Made by a program: the position numbers and the translations under genes
Part shown: piece by piece, positions 45,485-54,456 of the stretch
How the letters are laid out: every line of letters starts with the position of its first letter
How positions within the stretch are numbered: position 1 is the stretch's first letter
Assembly (NCBI RefSeq): GCF_000497445.1
Contig: NZ_CM002285.1
Location: 1,994,695 to 2,058,694, forward strand
DNA: 64,000 bases
Direction of reading: 5' to 3'
Origin: Streptomyces roseochromogenus subsp. oscitans DS 12.976
Lineage (GTDB): Bacteria > Actinomycetota > Actinomycetes > Streptomycetales > Streptomycetaceae
Notes under the pieces: generated by a model
The model's database searches: none
Told to the model about the DNA's origin: nothing
What the model saw: the letters and a program-made list of their open reading frames with translations, nothing else

Positions 45485-46468
45485 TCAGTGGTCCACTTTG
45501 CCAGGCCCGCCCGTTCCCGTCTGCGCCGGGTCCACGACCGCGATCTCCGTACCGCGCAGGCGTTCCGGCTCCGCGACGACGTCGATCCGGGTGATCCGGC
45601 CGTCGGTGCCGAAGGCGAAGGCCAGCACCAGGCGCGGCCGCCCGTATGGCGCCATGACCAGGCCGAACTCGCCGTCCAGCAGGGCGAGTCCGGTGACCTG
45701 GGCGCGGGCCATGGCCGCCATGGCGCCCCGGGCGACGGGCTCGGCGCCCCGTACGGTGATCGGTGCGGGCGTGGGCACGACCAGTGCGTCGGCGTGCAGC
45801 ACCACGTCCGGGTCGAGCAGGGCGACCAGGGCCGTGAAGTCGCCGCCACGGGTGGCGGCCAGGAACGCCTCGACGGCCCGGCGCCTGCGTACGGCGTCGG
45901 CGGCGGGCGCGGGCGTCCGGCCCTGGACGCGGCGGCGGGCCCGGCTGGCCAGCTGCCGGGTGGCGGCCGGGGTCCGCTCGACCAGCGGGGCGATCTCCTC
46001 GAACGGCACGGCGAACATGTCGTGCAGCACGAACGCGACCCGCTCGGCCGGGCTCAGGGTGTCGAGGACGACCAGCAGCGCGACCCCGACCTCGTCGGCC
46101 AGCAGCGCCTCCCGGGCGGGGTCGCCTGCCTCGGCGGAGAACGCCGGTGTGTCATGGACTGTGTCCCGGGCGTCCCGGTCGTCCCGGGCGTTCCGGGCGT
46201 CCTGGGCGTCGAGGAATTCCTCGCGCCGGTTGCGGCGGGCCCGCAGCAGGTTGAGGCAGACCCGGGTCACCACTGTGGTCAGCCAGCCGGTGAGGTTCCG
46301 TACCTCGTCGAGGTCGGCCTCCCGGGCCCGCAGCCAGGCCTCCTGGAGAGCGTCGTCGGCTTCCGTGGCCGAGCCGAGCAACCGGTGGGCCACGGCGGTC
46401 AGATGCGACCGGTCCGCCTCGAACCGCGCCGCGAGCCGCCGCCCGGCGTCCTCCGTGAAGTCGTCCAC
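45485..46468 (-). CDS. ECF sigma factor with C-terminal SnoaL-like domain (SigJ/ECF41 type)
   Basis: 327 residues from GTG at 46468 (GGACGGGGAA upstream). Sigma region 2 (LTAVAHRLLGSATEADDALQEAWLRA, then WLTTVVTRVCLNLLRARR) and region 4 (LSPAERVAFVLHDMFAVPFEEIAPLVERTPAATRQLASRARRRV) are clear. The SnoaL-like C-terminal domain (~residues 205-310) replaces an anti-sigma factor as an intramolecular regulator in this group. An odd Asp/Arg/Ala repeat (DAQDARNARDDRDARD) sits in the inter-region linker, encoded by short tandem repeats of CGTCCCGG type (46158-46205). Confidence 0.88.
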   Translation of the reverse strand: MDDFTEDAGRRLAARFEADRSHLTAVAHRLLGSATEADDALQEAWLRAREADLDEVRNLTGWLTTVVTRVCLNLLRARRNRREEFLDAQDARNARDDRDARDTVHDTPAFSAEAGDPAREALLADEVGVALLVVLDTLSPAERVAFVLHDMFAVPFEEIAPLVERTPAATRQLASRARRRVQGRTPAPAADAVRRRRAVEAFLAATRGGDFTALVALLDPDVVLHADALVVPTPAPITVRGAEPVARGAMAAMARAQVTGLALLDGEFGLVMAPYGRPRLVLAFAFGTDGRITRIDVVAEPERLRGTEIAVVDPAQTGTGGPGKVDH

Positions 46469-46647
46469 CGTTCCCCGTCCTCTCGCCGCAGTACCCGCAC
46501 GCACCGCGCGCCCCGGCACGAGCGGCTCGCGCATGTACCGGGGCCCACGAAACGCCGAACCGGCCGGAAGATCAACCGGCATTCGCCGTCACTCGCCGTC
46601 GGCCGACGTCGAGCGGCGCTCGATCGGCGGAGGCGAGGGCCCGTTCG

Positions 46648-47664
46648 TCAATGAGCGGCTGCCACCGCCTCTTTCGCCAGGCGTTCCAGTTCCGCGACCG
46701 GCAGCGACCCGGCGGCCCGGCGCTCTCGTGCGAACCGGTTGGCGAGCCGCTGGAGCAGTTCGTTCAGCGGGGTCGGTACGCCGTGCAGCCGGCCGAGGAG
46801 GACGATCTCCCCGTTGAGGTAGTCGGCCTCGATGGTGCCGGTGCCCCGGGCGAGCGACTGCCAGGAGGAACCACCGCCGCCCGGGGCCCCGTCCAGCGGC
46901 ACCAGGGTGACCTTGTCGCCACGGGCCGCGCGCTGTTCCTCGGCGCTCGCGTGGGCGATACCGGCCGCGTCGAGCACCGCCTCTCCTTCGGCCCGCACGC
47001 GCGCGAGCAGGGCGTGCGCCGCCTCGTCGGCGGCGGGCCCGCACACCGCTTCGAAGGCGGCGCCGAGGTTCCAGAGCAGCTTGGCGTACTGCCAGCGGTC
47101 GATGTCCGGCACGACCGGCGCCTCGAAGTGGGCGGCCTCCAGGTCGGCGGCGATCCGGCGGGCGGTGTCGCCGGTGCCGTGCGGCATGCGGCCGAGGTGC
47201 AGGATGCCGGTGAGCGGGGTGCCGGCGGCGGAGACGACGCCGGGCTCCACGAAGGTCGAGGGCAGCCAGACACAGACGCCGTACACCTGCCGGAAGCGGC
47301 GCAGCGCCAGCCGGCCGCTCTCCACACCGTTCTGCAGGCACACGAGCGGCAGCCGCTCGGCGGCCGTGCCGCCGCCCGCGACGGGCACCTCGGCCCAGGT
47401 CTCCAGGGCGGCCACGGTGTCCTGCGTCTTCACGGCGAGGACGAGGACGTCGTCGGCGCGCAGTTCGCCGAGCGGGCCGGGCCCGTCGACGGCGGGCAGC
47501 CGGTACGTCAACTCCCCTTCCGGCACCCGCAGTCGCAGCCCGTGCTCCCCCAGTGCCGCCAGATGCCGGCCGCGTGCCACGAGGACGACCTCGCGCCCGG
47601 CCTGGGCCAGCCGCCCGCCGACGGTCCCGCCGACCGCTCCGGCCCCGATGATGATGTAGCGCAT
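46648..47664 (-). CDS. Ketopantoate reductase-like (ApbA/PanE family) protein
   Basis: 338 residues from ATG at 47664. The N-terminal NADPH Rossmann motif is IIIGAGAVGG and the family C-terminal domain has KLLWNLGAAFEAVCG (catalytic Lys) and EADYLNGEIVLLGR. It may reduce 2-dehydropantoate in CoA synthesis, but actinomycetes carry several paralogues and this one is not next to other pantothenate genes. Confidence 0.82.
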   Translation of the reverse strand: MRYIIIGAGAVGGTVGGRLAQAGREVVLVARGRHLAALGEHGLRLRVPEGELTYRLPAVDGPGPLGELRADDVLVLAVKTQDTVAALETWAEVPVAGGGTAAERLPLVCLQNGVESGRLALRRFRQVYGVCVWLPSTFVEPGVVSAAGTPLTGILHLGRMPHGTGDTARRIAADLEAAHFEAPVVPDIDRWQYAKLLWNLGAAFEAVCGPAADEAAHALLARVRAEGEAVLDAAGIAHASAEEQRAARGDKVTLVPLDGAPGGGGSSWQSLARGTGTIEADYLNGEIVLLGRLHGVPTPLNELLQRLANRFARERRAAGSLPVAELERLAKEAVAAAH

Positions 47665-47817
47665 GGACCAGAGCCTCGCACACGCGTACGCGCCCCTGCT
47701 CACCAATATCCACTATGCGGAACCGCTATGGGGAACCGCACCGTCTGCGCGCCGGACCGCGGCAGGCGGTGCCTCGCGAGATCCTCGTGCGCCCGGCCTT
47801 CCTCGGGCCGCGGTCGG

Positions 47818-48369
47818 TCACGCTCCCGGAGCCGTCAGCTCGACCAGCTTGACCACGGTGTTCCAGTTACGGCTCGTGGCGATCAGGCCCTTGGTCAGGC
47901 GTGGACGGGACAGCGCCTCGGCGAGCTTGGAGCGGCCCAGGCCGTCCGGGGCGTAGAGGTAGAGACAGCGGTCGCCGAGCCGGAACTCCTCGGGGAGATG
48001 GGCGGCTTGGTCGATGTCCGCGTAGCGGTCCGGGGTGACGGGTGCGGAGAAGTACGTGACGTGCAGCTGCTTGGGCTCCAGGTCGGCGGCCGGGAACGGG
48101 CAGGCCCCGGCAACCGCCTTCATGTAGGCGTGGTCGCGCACAAGCACGTCGACACGGAAGCCGAAGCGCTCCTCGATCGCCCGGGTCAGCTCCGCCGCCA
48201 GCGACTCCTCGTCGCCGTGCCCGGCGGTGAAGACGGCCTGCCCGCTCTGCAGATAGGTCCGTACGCCGGTATGGCCGAGGCCGGTGAGCAGGGCACGGAG
48301 GTCGGCCATGGGCAGCTTCTTGCTGCCGCCGACGTTGATCCCGCGCAACAGCGCCGCGTAGGTCGTCAT
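47818..48369 (-). CDS. DUF1697 protein
   Basis: 183 residues. The DUF1697 hallmark MTTYAALLRGINVGGSKK is followed by MADLRALLTGLGHTGVRTYLQSGQAVF and ends with RNWNTVVKLVEL. Function of the family is unknown. Confidence 0.88.
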   Translation of the reverse strand: MTTYAALLRGINVGGSKKLPMADLRALLTGLGHTGVRTYLQSGQAVFTAGHGDEESLAAELTRAIEERFGFRVDVLVRDHAYMKAVAGACPFPAADLEPKQLHVTYFSAPVTPDRYADIDQAAHLPEEFRLGDRCLYLYAPDGLGRSKLAEALSRPRLTKGLIATSRNWNTVVKLVELTAPGA

Positions 48370-48777
48370 CGAGCCACCCTAGAACGGCCGTCGTGCCCCG
48401 TGGGGGCGGGCACGACGGCCTGGCCCGCGTAGACGGGACTGCGCGAAACTCTCGCCGATGGGCGGGCACCGGATCAACCTCTTCACGCACCTGTGACTTG
48501 TTCAACAAGTCTTCGTAATCACAAACCGCCGCGCCGGCGGCAGAACGGACAACCCATGTCCTCACGTCGCGACGCCGGGTGCGCGAACCCCGAGACGTGT
48601 CCCCGAGAAGTGCGGATAGGTGTAAGGGGCCGTCGTCCTCCCCAGTGGTGACCGGCGAGCAGGTGAGTTCACCGGGCAGCACGACGAGACGCGTTTATCC
48701 GGCTCATACGGTCGTACCGGAGCAGGCGCAGACGTGGCGGCAGGGGGCCGCCACCGCACACAGGGGGAAGATCCGCG
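48370..48777. other. Regulatory interval upstream of the MMPL gene
   Basis: No supported gene. It holds the 17-bp palindrome listed separately and separates DUF1697 from the divergent MMPL exporter gene. Confidence 0.5.
48495..48511. promoter_or_regulatory. Perfect 17-bp palindrome, candidate operator for the MMPL exporter
   Basis: GACTTGTT-C-AACAAGTC is perfectly symmetric. It lies 267 bases before the MMPL ATG and 126 after the divergent DUF1697 start, in a relatively AT-rich patch. The form is typical of TetR-family operators; no regulator gene is adjacent, so the regulator would be encoded elsewhere. Confidence 0.6.
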
Positions 48778-51033
48778 ATGGGAAACAGGGACGTGCGGGT
48801 GCGGGGGCTGGCGGCCCGCGCCGGCGGCTGGAGCGCCCGGCACCGCTGGGCGGCCGTCGGCATATGGGTGCTGTTCGTCGTGCTGGCGATGGGACTCGGG
48901 TCGGCGGCGGGCCGGGTCGATGTGGACGAGGGCAACCAGCTCAAGGGCGAGACGCACACCGCCGCCCAGATCATCGACGACGCGGGGATCAAGCAGCCGG
49001 CCGGCGAGACTGTCCTGATCCAGTCCGAGGACACCACCGTGACGGCGACCGGGTCCGAGTTCCGGGCCGCCGTCGCCGACGTGGTGAAGGCCGTCGAGGG
49101 CACCGGGAAGGTCACGGCCGTGACCTCGCCGTACGACACGCACACGATCTCCCGGGACGGCCGCAGCGCGCTGGTGCAGTTCGACATGCGCGGTGACGCG
49201 AAGACGGCCGTCGACCGGGTCGAGCCGGTGCTGAACGCCGTCGCCGGGGTGCAGAAGGCGCACGGCTCGCTGCGGATCGAGGAGATCGGCGGCGCCAGCA
49301 TGCAGAAGCAGTACAAGGACGCCTTCGGGGACGACTTCCAGCAGGCCGAGTACTCGGCGGTGCCGGTGGCGCTCGGCATCCTGCTGATCGCCTTCGGGGC
49401 GCTGGTGGCGGCGCTGCTGCCGGTGGCCCTCGCGATCACCGCGATCATGGCGACGATGGGCCTGATGGGCCTCGTCAGCCATCTGCAGCCGATGAGCGAC
49501 ACCGCCAACTCCGTGATGCTGCTGGTCGGTATGGCCGTCGGCGTCGACTACTGCCTGTTCTATCTGCGCCGCGAGCGCGAGGAGCGGCTGGCCGGGCGGG
49601 ACGCGGGCACCGCGCTGCGGATCGCCGCCGCCACCAGCGGCCGGGCGATCATCGTCTCCGGTGTCACGGTGTGCGTGGCGATGGCGGGCATGCTCTTCAC
49701 CGGGCTCGCCGAGTTCGAGGCGATGGGCCTGGCCTCGCTGATGGTGGTCGCGGTCGCCATGGTCGGGTCGGTCACGGTCCTGCCCGCATTGCTCTCGCTG
49801 CTCGGCGAGCGCGTCGAGAAGGGGCGGATCCCGTTCCTGAGCCGCAGGCGCGGGAAGCGGGCCGCGGACGAGGGCAGCCGGTTCTGGACGGCTGTGCTGC
49901 GGGTGGTGCTGGCGCGGCCGCTGGTCTCCGTCGCCGTCGCGGCCGGTGTACTGCTGGCGATCGCGGCGCCCGCGCTCGGCATGAAGACCCAGCAGCTCAC
50001 CCTGGACCAGGAGTTCGGGAAGTCGCTGCCGATCGTGCAGACCTACGACCGGGTCAACGAGGCCTTCCCGGGCGGCAGCGAGCCGGCCCAGGTCGTCGTC
50101 AAGGCCAAGGACATCAACGCCCCCCAAGTGCGGCAGGCGCTGGCCGACTTCAAGCGACAGGCGATCGCGTCGGGTGCCTCACGCGGCCCGGTCGACATCC
50201 GGCTGCACGCAGGGCAGAACGTCGCGCTGGTCTCCGTGCCGCTGGTCGGCGGCTCCGACATGGACCGGGCGGTCAAGAGCCTGGACAAGCTGCGTGACGA
50301 GGTCCGGCCCGCCACGCTCGGCAAGGTCGACGGCCTGCAAGCGCCGATCACCGGACAGGTGGCCGGCAACCACGACTTCAACGACCAGCTGCTCGGCTCC
50401 GTCGTCCCGGTCTTCGCGTTCGTGGTCGTCTTCGCCTTCCTGCTGATGCTGCTGTCGTTCCGCTCGCTGACCGTCGCGGTCACGTCGATCGTGCTCAACC
50501 TGCTGTCGGTGGGCGCCGCGTACGGAATCCTCGTCGCCGTCTTCCAGCACGGCTGGGGTGCCTCGCTGGTGGGCGCGGCGGGCGTCGGCGCGATCGTGAC
50601 CTGGCTGCCGCTGTTCCTCTTCGTGATCCTGTTCGGGCTGTCGATGGACTACCACGTGTTCGTCGTCTCCCGGATCCGCGAGGCCCGGATGCGCGGCCGC
50701 ACCACCACGGAAGCGATCCGGCACGGCGTTGTCACCACGGCCGGCGTCGTCACCAGCGCCGCGGTCATCATGGTCGCCGTGTTCGCGATCTTCGGCACGC
50801 TGTCGATGCAGTCCATGAAGCAGATGGGCGTGGGCCTGGCCGCGGCGGTCCTCATCGACGCGACGGTCATCCGCGGGGTACTGCTGCCGGCCGTGATGGC
50901 GCTGCTCGGCGAGCGCAACTGGTACCTGCCGAAGTGGCTGCACCGCCTCCCCGACCTCACCCACGACGAGTCGCCGGAACCGGCTGCCGCCGCGCAGCCC
51001 GCGCACGAGGAGGGTGAGCGGCTGCCCGTCTGA
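48778..51033 (+). CDS. MMPL-family RND exporter
   Basis: 751 residues with the two-fold MMPL arrangement. The first TM (~24-44) precedes a large extracytoplasmic loop, then TM2-6 with VALGILLIAFGALVAALLPVALAI and GMAVGVDYCLFYLRRERE (GxxxDY motif); the second half repeats this with FGLSMDYHVFVVSRIRE. Proton-driven export of a lipid, peptidoglycan precursor or secondary metabolite is the family role. It converges with the OleD-like gene and shares a terminator with it. Confidence 0.9.
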   Translation: MGNRDVRVRGLAARAGGWSARHRWAAVGIWVLFVVLAMGLGSAAGRVDVDEGNQLKGETHTAAQIIDDAGIKQPAGETVLIQSEDTTVTATGSEFRAAVADVVKAVEGTGKVTAVTSPYDTHTISRDGRSALVQFDMRGDAKTAVDRVEPVLNAVAGVQKAHGSLRIEEIGGASMQKQYKDAFGDDFQQAEYSAVPVALGILLIAFGALVAALLPVALAITAIMATMGLMGLVSHLQPMSDTANSVMLLVGMAVGVDYCLFYLRREREERLAGRDAGTALRIAAATSGRAIIVSGVTVCVAMAGMLFTGLAEFEAMGLASLMVVAVAMVGSVTVLPALLSLLGERVEKGRIPFLSRRRGKRAADEGSRFWTAVLRVVLARPLVSVAVAAGVLLAIAAPALGMKTQQLTLDQEFGKSLPIVQTYDRVNEAFPGGSEPAQVVVKAKDINAPQVRQALADFKRQAIASGASRGPVDIRLHAGQNVALVSVPLVGGSDMDRAVKSLDKLRDEVRPATLGKVDGLQAPITGQVAGNHDFNDQLLGSVVPVFAFVVVFAFLLMLLSFRSLTVAVTSIVLNLLSVGAAYGILVAVFQHGWGASLVGAAGVGAIVTWLPLFLFVILFGLSMDYHVFVVSRIREARMRGRTTTEAIRHGVVTTAGVVTSAAVIMVAVFAIFGTLSMQSMKQMGVGLAAAVLIDATVIRGVLLPAVMALLGERNWYLPKWLHRLPDLTHDESPEPAAAAQPAHEEGERLPV

Positions 51034-51054
51034 TCCCGCACGGCACGCCAACCG

Positions 51055-51086
51055 GGGCCCGTCGCCACGTGGATGTCGACGGGCCC
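51055..51086. terminator. Bidirectional terminator between MMPL and glycosyltransferase genes
   Basis: GGGCCCGTCG (51055-51064) and CGACGGGCCC (51077-51086) form a perfect 10-bp stem with a 12-nt loop, placed between two convergent stop codons. Confidence 0.8.
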
Positions 51087-51116
51087 TCACGCATTCCTCT
51101 GTTTGCTAAATTTCCT

Positions 51117-52322
51117 CTATTTCCTTACGCCTCCCGGCAGTTCGGCCTCGATGAGGTCGGCGGCTCGGCTGGTGCCTCCTTCCTGGGCCATCTGCGCCTG
51201 AACCTCCTTCAGACGGCGGGCCACCTCCGGGTCGTCCACCAGGGCGAGCGCGGCCTCGCGGAGGCGGTCGGCGGTGGCCTCCTCGGTGTCCAGCCGGCGG
51301 GCGACGCCGAGGGACTGGAGCACGTCGGCGTTGCCGAACTGGTCGGCGGCCTGCGGTACGGCGATCATCGGGGTGGCGGTGGCCAGACCCTCCTGGCTGC
51401 CACCGGCACCCGCGTGGGTGACGAACAGGTCGGCCTGCCGGAGGATCGCCAACTGCGGTACCCAGCTGTGCACTTCGACGTTGCCGGGTACGTCGCCCAG
51501 CTCGGCCGGGTCGACATGCCGGCCGGCCTGGAGGACCAGGTGCCAGCCCGGCAGGTCGGCGAAGGCTCGGACGCACTCGCGGTAGAACGCCGGCTGCTTG
51601 GTGAACGCCGAGCCCAGGGACACCAGCGCGACCTTCTCGGCGCCGGCGGGCCGCTGCCAGTCGCCCTGGTCGGCGCGGTCGCCCTGGCAGGCGCCGACGA
51701 AGGTGTGGACACGCTCGTCGACCCGGTCGGCGTGCGGCTGCAGGGCCTTCGGGATGAGCACGATGGAGCGGGCCGGGCGGCCGGCGAACCGGTCGGGGTG
51801 CTGAGTGATCCCGTTCTCCGCCAGCCACGCCTCGAACCGGGCGTAGTACGCCTGTCCACGCGCGGTCTTCCTCGGCTCCGACCACATCGGCTCGGCCACC
51901 TCCTCCTCGTATCCCTCCCAGGCGACGAGGTTCGGCGAGAGGGAGACCGCCGGGACGCCCCAGCGGTGGGCGAGGACGCGGGCCGGATAGGAGGCGATGT
52001 CGTGCAGCACGAGGTCGGGCTCGTCGCCCGCGTAGGCCTCGATGAGCTGCGGGAGCGCCTGGATCGCGTCGGCCAGGAACGGCTCCACATTGTCGAGCAA
52101 GGTGGTCCCCCAGGCCTCCGGGTCGGCGTCGGGTCCGGGCAGTGTGGAGGTGTACGGCACGGGCTGGACCCCGGTGGCGGCCACCTTCTCGGCGAACGTC
52201 GGCGGGATGGCGTACGTGACCCGGTGCCCCCGGGCGACGAGTTCACGGATCACCTCCAGGCTGGGGTTCACATGGCCGTGCGCGGCGATGGAGAACATGG
52301 CGATATGGGCGGGAGCGGTCAT
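51117..52322 (-). CDS. mgt: Macrolide-inactivating glycosyltransferase (OleD/Mgt family)
   Basis: 401 residues. The sequence follows Streptomyces OleD/Mgt throughout: [46 protein letters not shown] and the GT1 donor site [23 protein letters not shown], with H19-region catalytic His in AAHGHVNPS. These cytoplasmic enzymes transfer glucose from UDP-glucose to the desosamine-type sugar of macrolides and many other acceptors, giving self-resistance or intrinsic resistance. No macrolide biosynthesis genes are in the window. The promoter holds a perfect palindrome between -35 and -10. Confidence 0.92.
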   Translation of the reverse strand: MTAPAHIAMFSIAAHGHVNPSLEVIRELVARGHRVTYAIPPTFAEKVAATGVQPVPYTSTLPGPDADPEAWGTTLLDNVEPFLADAIQALPQLIEAYAGDEPDLVLHDIASYPARVLAHRWGVPAVSLSPNLVAWEGYEEEVAEPMWSEPRKTARGQAYYARFEAWLAENGITQHPDRFAGRPARSIVLIPKALQPHADRVDERVHTFVGACQGDRADQGDWQRPAGAEKVALVSLGSAFTKQPAFYRECVRAFADLPGWHLVLQAGRHVDPAELGDVPGNVEVHSWVPQLAILRQADLFVTHAGAGGSQEGLATATPMIAVPQAADQFGNADVLQSLGVARRLDTEEATADRLREAALALVDDPEVARRLKEVQAQMAQEGGTSRAADLIEAELPGGVRK

Positions 52323-52329
52323 GACTGAA

Positions 52330-52359
52330 ACTCTAGGCGAGACGAGACGTCTCGTTCAA
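52330..52359 (-). promoter_or_regulatory. Promoter of mgt with an operator in the spacer
   Basis: On the minus strand TTGAAC (52359-52354), an 18-nt spacer and TAGAGT (52335-52330) form a promoter 8 nt before the ATG. The 14-bp perfect palindrome ACGAGACGTCTCGT (52342-52355) occupies the spacer and touches the -35 box, ideal for repression. Confidence 0.7.
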
Positions 52360-52367
52360 AGTGTTTT

Positions 52368-52392
52368 CCCCCGTCCGGTGGCGGGACGGGGG
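52368..52392. repeat. GC-rich hairpin between divergent mgt and MBL-fold genes
   Basis: CCCCCGTCC (52368-52376) and GGACGGGGG (52384-52392) form a perfect 9-bp stem with a 7-nt loop, 74 bases before the MBL-protein start. No U-tract follows it in either direction. Confidence 0.45.
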
Positions 52393-52465
52393 CGGGCCCA
52401 GTACCACGGAAGACGGAGTCCGCCCGGCAGAGCGGAGGCCGCCCGGCAGAAAGGGATGTTTCGCC

Positions 52466-53254
52466 GTGGAGACACGTATCGACGAGATCGCGGAGGGCAT
52501 CCACCGCATCTCGACCCACGTACCGGACATCGCCCCGCCCGCGGGGTTCACGTTCAACCAGTTCCTCGTCGCGGCCGAGGAGCCGCTGCTCTTCCACACC
52601 GGGATGAAGGCGCTGTTCCCGGCGGTGACCGAGGCGATCGCCCGGGTCGTGCCGGTGGAACGACTGCGCTGGATCACCTTCGGGCATGTCGAGGCCGACG
52701 AGTGCGGCGCGGTGAACGAGTTCCTCACCGCCGCCCCGCACGCCGAGGTCGCCCACAACACGCTCGGCTGTCTGGTGTCCCTCAACGACCAGCTGATCCG
52801 GCCGCCCCGGCCGATGGACGACGGCGAGACGCTGGACCTCGGCGGCAGCCTGGTGCGCCGGGTCGTGCGCAACATCAACACCCCGCATGTACCGCACAAC
52901 TGGGAGGCCCGGCTGCTCTACGAGGAGACCACCCGCACCCTGTTCTGCGGCGACCTCTTCACTCATCTGGGCAACGGTCCCGCGATCACCGGTGACGACC
53001 TGGTCGAACCCGCTCTGCGGGCAGAGGAGTTGTTCCGCCAGACCTCCTGCCTCACCGCGCTGACGACCACGCTGCGTGCCCTGGCCGAGGTGCGCCCCGC
53101 CCGCCTCGCGGTGATGCACGGCTCGTCGTACGACGGTGACTGCGCGGCCGCGATGAACGACCTCGCCGACGCCCTGGAGGAGCGGTTCGCACCGGAGCGG
53201 GACTTCGTGGGCCGGCCGAGCGTGCTGGAGGCTCCGCATCCGGGGCTGGACTGA
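52466..53254 (+). CDS. MBL-fold metallohydrolase, flavodiiron-like
   Basis: 262 residues from GTG at 52466 (AAAGGGA upstream). The metal motif is GHVEADECGA (H74, E76, D78), which matches the HXEXD of flavodiiron (FprA/ODP) beta-lactamase-fold domains rather than the HXHXDH of hydrolases. VMHGSSYDGD near the end supplies another His. There is no flavodoxin domain, so oxygen reductase activity would need a partner. Divergent from mgt. Confidence 0.8.
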   Translation: METRIDEIAEGIHRISTHVPDIAPPAGFTFNQFLVAAEEPLLFHTGMKALFPAVTEAIARVVPVERLRWITFGHVEADECGAVNEFLTAAPHAEVAHNTLGCLVSLNDQLIRPPRPMDDGETLDLGGSLVRRVVRNINTPHVPHNWEARLLYEETTRTLFCGDLFTHLGNGPAITGDDLVEPALRAEELFRQTSCLTALTTTLRALAEVRPARLAVMHGSSYDGDCAAAMNDLADALEERFAPERDFVGRPSVLEAPHPGLD

Positions 53255-53261
53255 GCCCCGG

Positions 53262-53352
53262 CGGCCTCGTGGAGTTCACGCGGGACGTTCTGCAGTCCGG
53301 CGAGCAGGGCGACCGCGGTCTGCGGCAGGCGGGCCCAGCGGGCGGCACGCCT
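53262..53352 (-). pseudogene. Tiny remnant of a sugar ABC permease (MalF type)
   Basis: The minus strand reads ARLPQTAVALLAGLQNVPRE then LHEAAG, the conserved LLAGLQxIPxELYEAAxxDGA segment before the permease EAA loop. Nothing before or after continues the gene. About 30 residues survive out of ~300. Confidence 0.5.
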
Positions 53353-53489
53353 GCTCCTGTTGGCATGCTCATGACCTGACGGCCGCCGATGCCTCGTCAA
53401 GGAACCGCCCACACCGCCCGACCTGGACGAATGCGAGACTGGCCGGGTACGGCACACGCACCACACCGGGACGGCACGGAGGCGGCACG

Positions 53490-54353
53490 ATGGACGAGGC
53501 ACGGGCACGGGACGTACTGGCCGCGGCGGGTGTGCTGCCGGGCCCGGCCCAAGACGCGGCTCTCCTCGCCCTCGGCGAGAACGCGGTGTTCGCCGCCGGT
53601 GATCTGGTGGTGAAGGTGGGCCGGGACGCCGAGCTGCTGCCGCGAGCCGGGCGCGAGCTGGACATCGCCGGGTGGCTGGCCGAGGCGGGCGTGCCGGCGG
53701 TACGGGCGGCCGAGCCGAAGCCGCGGCTTGTGCACGGGCACCCGGTGACGGTGTGGCACCGGTTGTCGGAGCCCATACGCCCCGCCGGACCGCGGGACCT
53801 GGCGGAGCTGCTGCGCATGGTGCACGCACTCCCCTCTCCTCCTTTCGCTTTGCCGCCCCGCGAGTTGCTGGGCGGCGTGGAGCGCTGGCTGCGGCTGGCG
53901 GGTGATGCGATCGACCCCGAGGACGCGGCGTACCTCCGCGCGCGCCGGGACGGTTTCGCGGCGGCCGCGGGCGCGCTGACGCCGCATCTGTCGCCGGGCC
54001 CGATCCATGGCGACGCACTGCCCCGCAACGTGCACATCGGGCCGGACGGGCCGGTCCTGGTCGACCTGGAGACCTTCTCCGCCGACCTGCGCGAGCACGA
54101 CCTGGTGGTCATGGCTCTGTCCCGGGACCGGTACGGGCTGTCCGCCGAGGCGTACGGCTCCTTCACCGAGGCGTACGGGTGGGATGTGCGGGAGTGGGAG
54201 GGGTGCAGCGTGCTGCGCGGGGCCCGGGAGACGGCCAGCTGCGCCTGGGTGGCCCAGCATGCGCCGAGCAATCCGAAGGCGCGGGCGGAATTCCGGCGCC
54301 GGGTGGCGTCACTGCGGGACGGGGACGAGACGGTGCGGTGGTATCCGTTCTGA
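53490..54353 (+). CDS. Aminoglycoside phosphotransferase-fold (APH) protein
   Basis: 287 residues. The kinase-like catalytic loop is PIHGDALPRNVHI (H173, D175, N180) and the metal-binding segment is VLVDLE (D192). The N-lobe Lys is in LVVKVGRD. Most such chromosomal proteins phosphorylate unknown small molecules (for example homoserine- or choline-like), so resistance is not implied. Confidence 0.82.
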   Translation: MDEARARDVLAAAGVLPGPAQDAALLALGENAVFAAGDLVVKVGRDAELLPRAGRELDIAGWLAEAGVPAVRAAEPKPRLVHGHPVTVWHRLSEPIRPAGPRDLAELLRMVHALPSPPFALPPRELLGGVERWLRLAGDAIDPEDAAYLRARRDGFAAAAGALTPHLSPGPIHGDALPRNVHIGPDGPVLVDLETFSADLREHDLVVMALSRDRYGLSAEAYGSFTEAYGWDVREWEGCSVLRGARETASCAWVAQHAPSNPKARAEFRRRVASLRDGDETVRWYPF

Positions 54354-54403
54354 GGATGCTGTCCTGCCCCGGGCTTTCAGGCGTGCGGCGACTGCGGCTC
54401 CCC

Positions 54404-54431
54404 AGGGGCGCGGGGAACTGCGCGATCAGCC
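54404..54431. repeat. Dispersed Streptomyces intergenic repeat, copy 2
   Basis: AGGGGCGCGGGGAACTGCG starts a 28-nt block differing from 30440-30467 at two positions. It lies between the convergent APH-fold and exonuclease genes. Confidence 0.7.
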
Positions 54432-54456
54432 CACCACTCAGCCGCGGACGAAACGG

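Noticed and set aside
51117..52322. OleD-like glycosyltransferase, MMPL exporter and oxygenases as parts of a biosynthetic gene cluster
   Set aside because: No polyketide synthase, NRPS, terpene or RiPP core gene occurs in the window; these are scattered housekeeping or resistance functions.
52368..52392. 9-bp GC hairpin as a terminator
   Set aside because: It lies between divergent genes, so no transcript is expected to end there, and neither side has a U-tract.
53490..54353. APH-fold gene as an aminoglycoside resistance gene
   Set aside because: The catalytic loop is present, but the sequence lacks similarity I can recognise to known resistance enzymes; most chromosomal members have other substrates.
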